Source: Apus apus
Lineage: Eukaryota; Chordata; Aves; Apodiformes; Apodidae
Length of the DNA: 64,000 bases
Assembly (NCBI RefSeq): GCF_020740795.1
Contig: NC_067282.1
Span: 145,872,858 to 145,936,857, forward strand
Reading direction: 5' to 3'
Shown here: positions 61,480 through 64,000 of the stretch, piece by piece
Numbering within the stretch: the stretch's first letter is position 1
Layout: each line of letters starts with the position of its first letter
Notes under the pieces: model-generated
Databases searched by the model: none
Told to the model about the DNA's origin: nothing
What the model saw: the letters and a program-made list of their open reading frames with translations, nothing else
Made by a program: the position numbers and the translations under genes

Positions 61480-61965
61480 GGCTTTTTTCAGCTTGAATGA
61501 GTTGCTTCAGTGGTGTTAGAACATAATTTCTCACACACAGTGACTGGTAAGTCAGTACATTAACTTTAAATATTTAACTGTATAAGTTTCAAAATGGTCT
61601 TGATCAATTAACATTTTTAAAATACTTTTAGACAAGACTGCTTTTCTCATCAGGCTGCAGTGATCTTGTGCACCTAAACTACATGTTACATCAGTTTAAG
61701 AACTACTAGAGCACATTAGCTCATAGAACTGTGTTATGAGTCAGAACTCTCCAATTGTGCAAAGTCATACTGGTTTGAACAGACCTTCTATCATCCCATG
61801 CCTGGTGCTTGGCTGAAATGACTGAAGGCAGCATTAATGGAGAGTAACCCACTGCATGGCACTTCCCCGAGATACATGTGACTTCTCATCTTCAGCTTCT
61901 TTCTCCAGCAGCTCACCAACAGCACAGGTAACCCTGCATAGCGAGAGGAGAACAGCCACAAGAGT
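61480..61965 (-). other. ADCK2: ADCK2 3' UTR
   Basis: Sequence between the ADCK2 stop and its first poly(A) signal. Nothing further is recognised in it. Confidence 0.65.
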
Positions 61966-62109
61966 CTATTCGAGGACAGAAGCTGCTGTTTTGATGAGCA
62001 ATGGTTTAGCTGCCTCTAGGATGTCCAGTTCAGGGTCCAGTGAACGACCGAGACCTTCCAGAACCATGATGGCAAAGATGATGGAAGCAAAATTGCTCTC
62101 GAGCTTCAC
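61966..62109 (-). CDS. ADCK2: ADCK2 last coding exon
   Basis: 144 nt from acceptor tgtggttctag to TAG at 61966-61968. The GRSLDPxLDILEAAKP box is diagnostic. The extreme C-terminus (LLIKTAASVLE) diverges from the mammalian tail. Confidence 0.95.
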   Translation of the reverse strand: MKLESNFASIIFAIMVLEGLGRSLDPELDILEAAKPLLIKTAASVLE

Positions 62110-63365
62110 CTAGAACCACAGGAGACTCATTGGACTCAGCAGACCATTTTTTCCTTCTGAGCCCATTCCACAGGGTTATCAGCTCTAGCTAAGCTGAGAG
62201 GGAAGGGAAGAGGCTGGGGAGAGCATAAACACATCTGAAACTACACTGCAACTCTATCACTTGGTGTTTCATAAGACACTGGAATCCAGCAGCAGCCCCA
62301 AAACTAAGGTGATAGTTTCAGGGTGAGTGTCCTAAGGGAACTCAATAATTTGTTTTTCAGTTCCAAGAAGGGGAATGGGACTTTTTTTCTTCCATACTGG
62401 AATAGCCAGAGCTTAGGAGTGCTCACCATTGCTAGTGTAGTTATAAGCTGCAGTAGTATCCAGTATACTTGAACACATGCCAGCGGGAGCTCATCTTCTG
62501 AACAGCCACTAAAGACCCTCGCAGATCACAGAGGAAACATTCTTCTGCTCTGCATGTGAACAAACTACTCCCCAATTTCCTGCCAGGTAAAAGGACTGTT
62601 TCAGGGCAAGCCAGAGCATTAAGAATCCGTGGAGTTGGGCGGACTTGCTTTATAAGGGCCTAAATTATATTTCACGTAATTGGGAACCAGCTTGATGAGG
62701 CTTAATAACAAAAAGCTCTAAGGAATGTTTAGGGGGGCAACCCTTTGCAGGCAGGACAGTCCAGTGGCTGACTTAACCCTCTCATCTGTTCTTGGTCAGG
62801 CCACCAGAGCTCCTTTGATTTCCAAGGTTGTCTGCAACCTATGGAAGATTGTTGCCCAAACACCATCAGTTATAAGAAGTAATCTCTGTTCTGTGAGCAA
62901 CTCCTCATTTCGAGGCCTTCAACAAATGAGTAAAATGGCCTAGTGCTGCTACATAACTACATATCAAGAGGTCCGGGGAAGAAAGCATGCAAAGATTTAC
63001 AAGTGGAACATAGGTTTCATTTTCTACTTCTAAGGAACTGTAAAGATAGGAAAAACTACTAAAAAACATCTACCATTAAATGGAGTATTAAGACACAACC
63101 CAACAAAACAGAAATTGGTCTTGGTAGGGTGCATATCAAGGCCTGAAATACAGTGTGTGAGCAACATCTGGATGCATTCCTGCAGTACCCCTCCTAGCAG
63201 CTTGTTTCAGAAGTCACAGTTCCCCTCCTTGTCAGCCCTTCATGTTCCCAGTAGTTCTCCCTCCCCAGATTAACTTCCAGCTATTGAAGGCAGCCAGTGA
63301 CAGGACCTCACCTTATGGGTCATCAATAGTTTAAACACATTTGAGAGGAGATCTGCCACTTGAAG
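61966..63365 (-). CDS. ADCK2: AarF domain-containing (ABC1/UbiB family) kinase 2, last two coding exons
   Basis: ADCK2 is an atypical UbiB-family kinase of mitochondria linked to coenzyme Q and lipid metabolism. Two exons join in phase 0: 63312-63365 (LQVADLLSNVFKLLMTHK) and 61966-62109 (VKLESNFASIIFAIMVLEGL, then GRSLDPELDILEAAKPLLIK and TAASVLE-stop). This is the recognisable helical C-terminus of the family. The kinase core lies beyond the right end of the window. Orientation, tail-to-head behind NDUFB2, matches human. Confidence 0.95.
62110..63311 (-). other. ADCK2: ADCK2 last intron
   Basis: 1,202-bp GT-AG intron with donor gtgagg. No repeat family or nested gene recognised. Confidence 0.85.
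63312..63365 (-). CDS. ADCK2: ADCK2 penultimate coding exon
   Basis: 54 nt (18 codons, phase 0 at both ends) with acceptor gtattccag. It encodes LQVADLLSNVFKLLMTHK, matching the ADCK2 segment before the last exon. Confidence 0.92.
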
Positions 63366-64000
63366 CTGGAATACAAAAGGAGAAGTTAACAACTGATAAA
63401 AAAGCTGTGGTCAAGAAGGCTGAGCAACCTGAGTGACAGGGAGGATTCTTCTGTTAGCATTTGGTTCCGGTGGTGGGACAAGATTATCGGGCTGACAACA
63501 GCAAACATCAAGGTATGATTCCACTTCACTCCACATAGGGTAAGTTCAGCTGTGATCCATGGTTCTGCTCACTTGCCAGCCCAGGAAGGCTGAGGATGTC
63601 TGACCTCACAGCAGTACACAACATGCACTTATCTGCTCCATACCACCATGCTACATTCTCTGCAGTGCACAGCCAGGCCTTAGCTAACAGAATGCAACTC
63701 CTCAGAGAGAGCGGCAGATGTTACAGATTAAAAAAACTAAAACAACAAAACATAACAAAACCCCCAAAAAAACTAACTGCTCAAAAACTAATACCATACC
63801 AACCCTACAAACACAAGGCTTTTTAACTAGAAGGAAATAAAGGGATTTATGGACTTTTGCTATACCTGAGAGACTAAAAGCAACCACTGCTGGTTGGTGG
63901 TGCTGATGAGATCAGACCTGGCCTTTCCACATGGATCATTCTGAAAGCCAGGTTGCACTGAATTACAGGTAAGTGAGGGTGGGACATTGCTTGTGCACTT
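63366..64000 (-). other. ADCK2: ADCK2 intron reaching the window edge
   Basis: No exon that reads into LQVADLL in phase with recognisable ADCK2 sequence was found, so the preceding exon is probably beyond 64000. An A-rich tract lies at 63728-63775. Confidence 0.6.

Noticed and set aside
63480-63560. 44-codon minus-strand frame (MWSEVESYLDVCCC...) as an ADCK2 exon
   Set aside because: It does not resemble ADCK2 and lacks an acceptor/donor pair that reads in phase into the LQVADLL exon.
63861-63973. Splice-bounded open stretch on the minus strand as the preceding ADCK2 exon
   Set aside because: It could join in phase, but the translation does not match the ADCK2 sequence I know before this point, so it was not called.

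Overview
The window is nuclear DNA from a vertebrate, almost certainly a bird. Evidence: CR1 LINE 3' ends with their ATTCTATGATTCTA-type termini, small introns with consensus GT-AG splice sites, an AT-rich gene body with one sharply GC-rich CpG island, and the order BRAF - NDUFB2 - ADCK2, which is the same neighbourhood as human 7q34. All genes are split into exons, so most long open frames are not genes. The exon models below were built by hand from splice sites, reading phase and protein recognition.

Region 1 (1-44.8 kb, + strand) is the 3' two thirds of BRAF. The window opens in intron 3. Exons 4 to 18 (human numbering) are all present, and each has exactly the human exon length. They encode the second half of the RAS-binding domain, the cysteine-rich domain, the 14-3-3 site linker and the whole kinase domain to the stop at 30166. 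Two alternative exons are clear. One is the 40-codon neuronal exon (historical 9b) at 16231-16350. The other is a distal last exon at 36517, joined through an internal donor inside exon 18, giving the X1-type C-terminus EFAAFK and about 8.3 kb of 3' UTR ending near a poly(A) signal at 44789. A 62-nt candidate poison exon lies in intron 16.

Region 2 (45.5-47.7 kb) holds NDUFB2 on the - strand, a three-coding-exon, 95-aa complex I subunit. Its 3' end converges on BRAF. Its first intron is largely a GC-rich minisatellite and its promoter lies in a CpG island.

Region 3 (49.5-58.6 kb, + strand) holds a nine-coding-exon gene that I reconstructed in phase to 687 codons. It encodes a protein with a C11orf16-like (DUF4537, tudor-like) N-terminal half and a long C-terminal coiled coil. 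From what I know of the human map, no such gene is annotated between NDUFB2 and ADCK2, so this is the least described locus in the window.

Region 4 (61-64 kb, - strand) holds the last two coding exons of ADCK2 and its 3' UTR. The rest of the gene lies beyond the right edge.

The remaining sequence is intronic or intergenic: five recognisable CR1 fragments, short tandem repeats and low-complexity tracts. I found no rRNA, tRNA, CRISPR, origin or insertion sequence.
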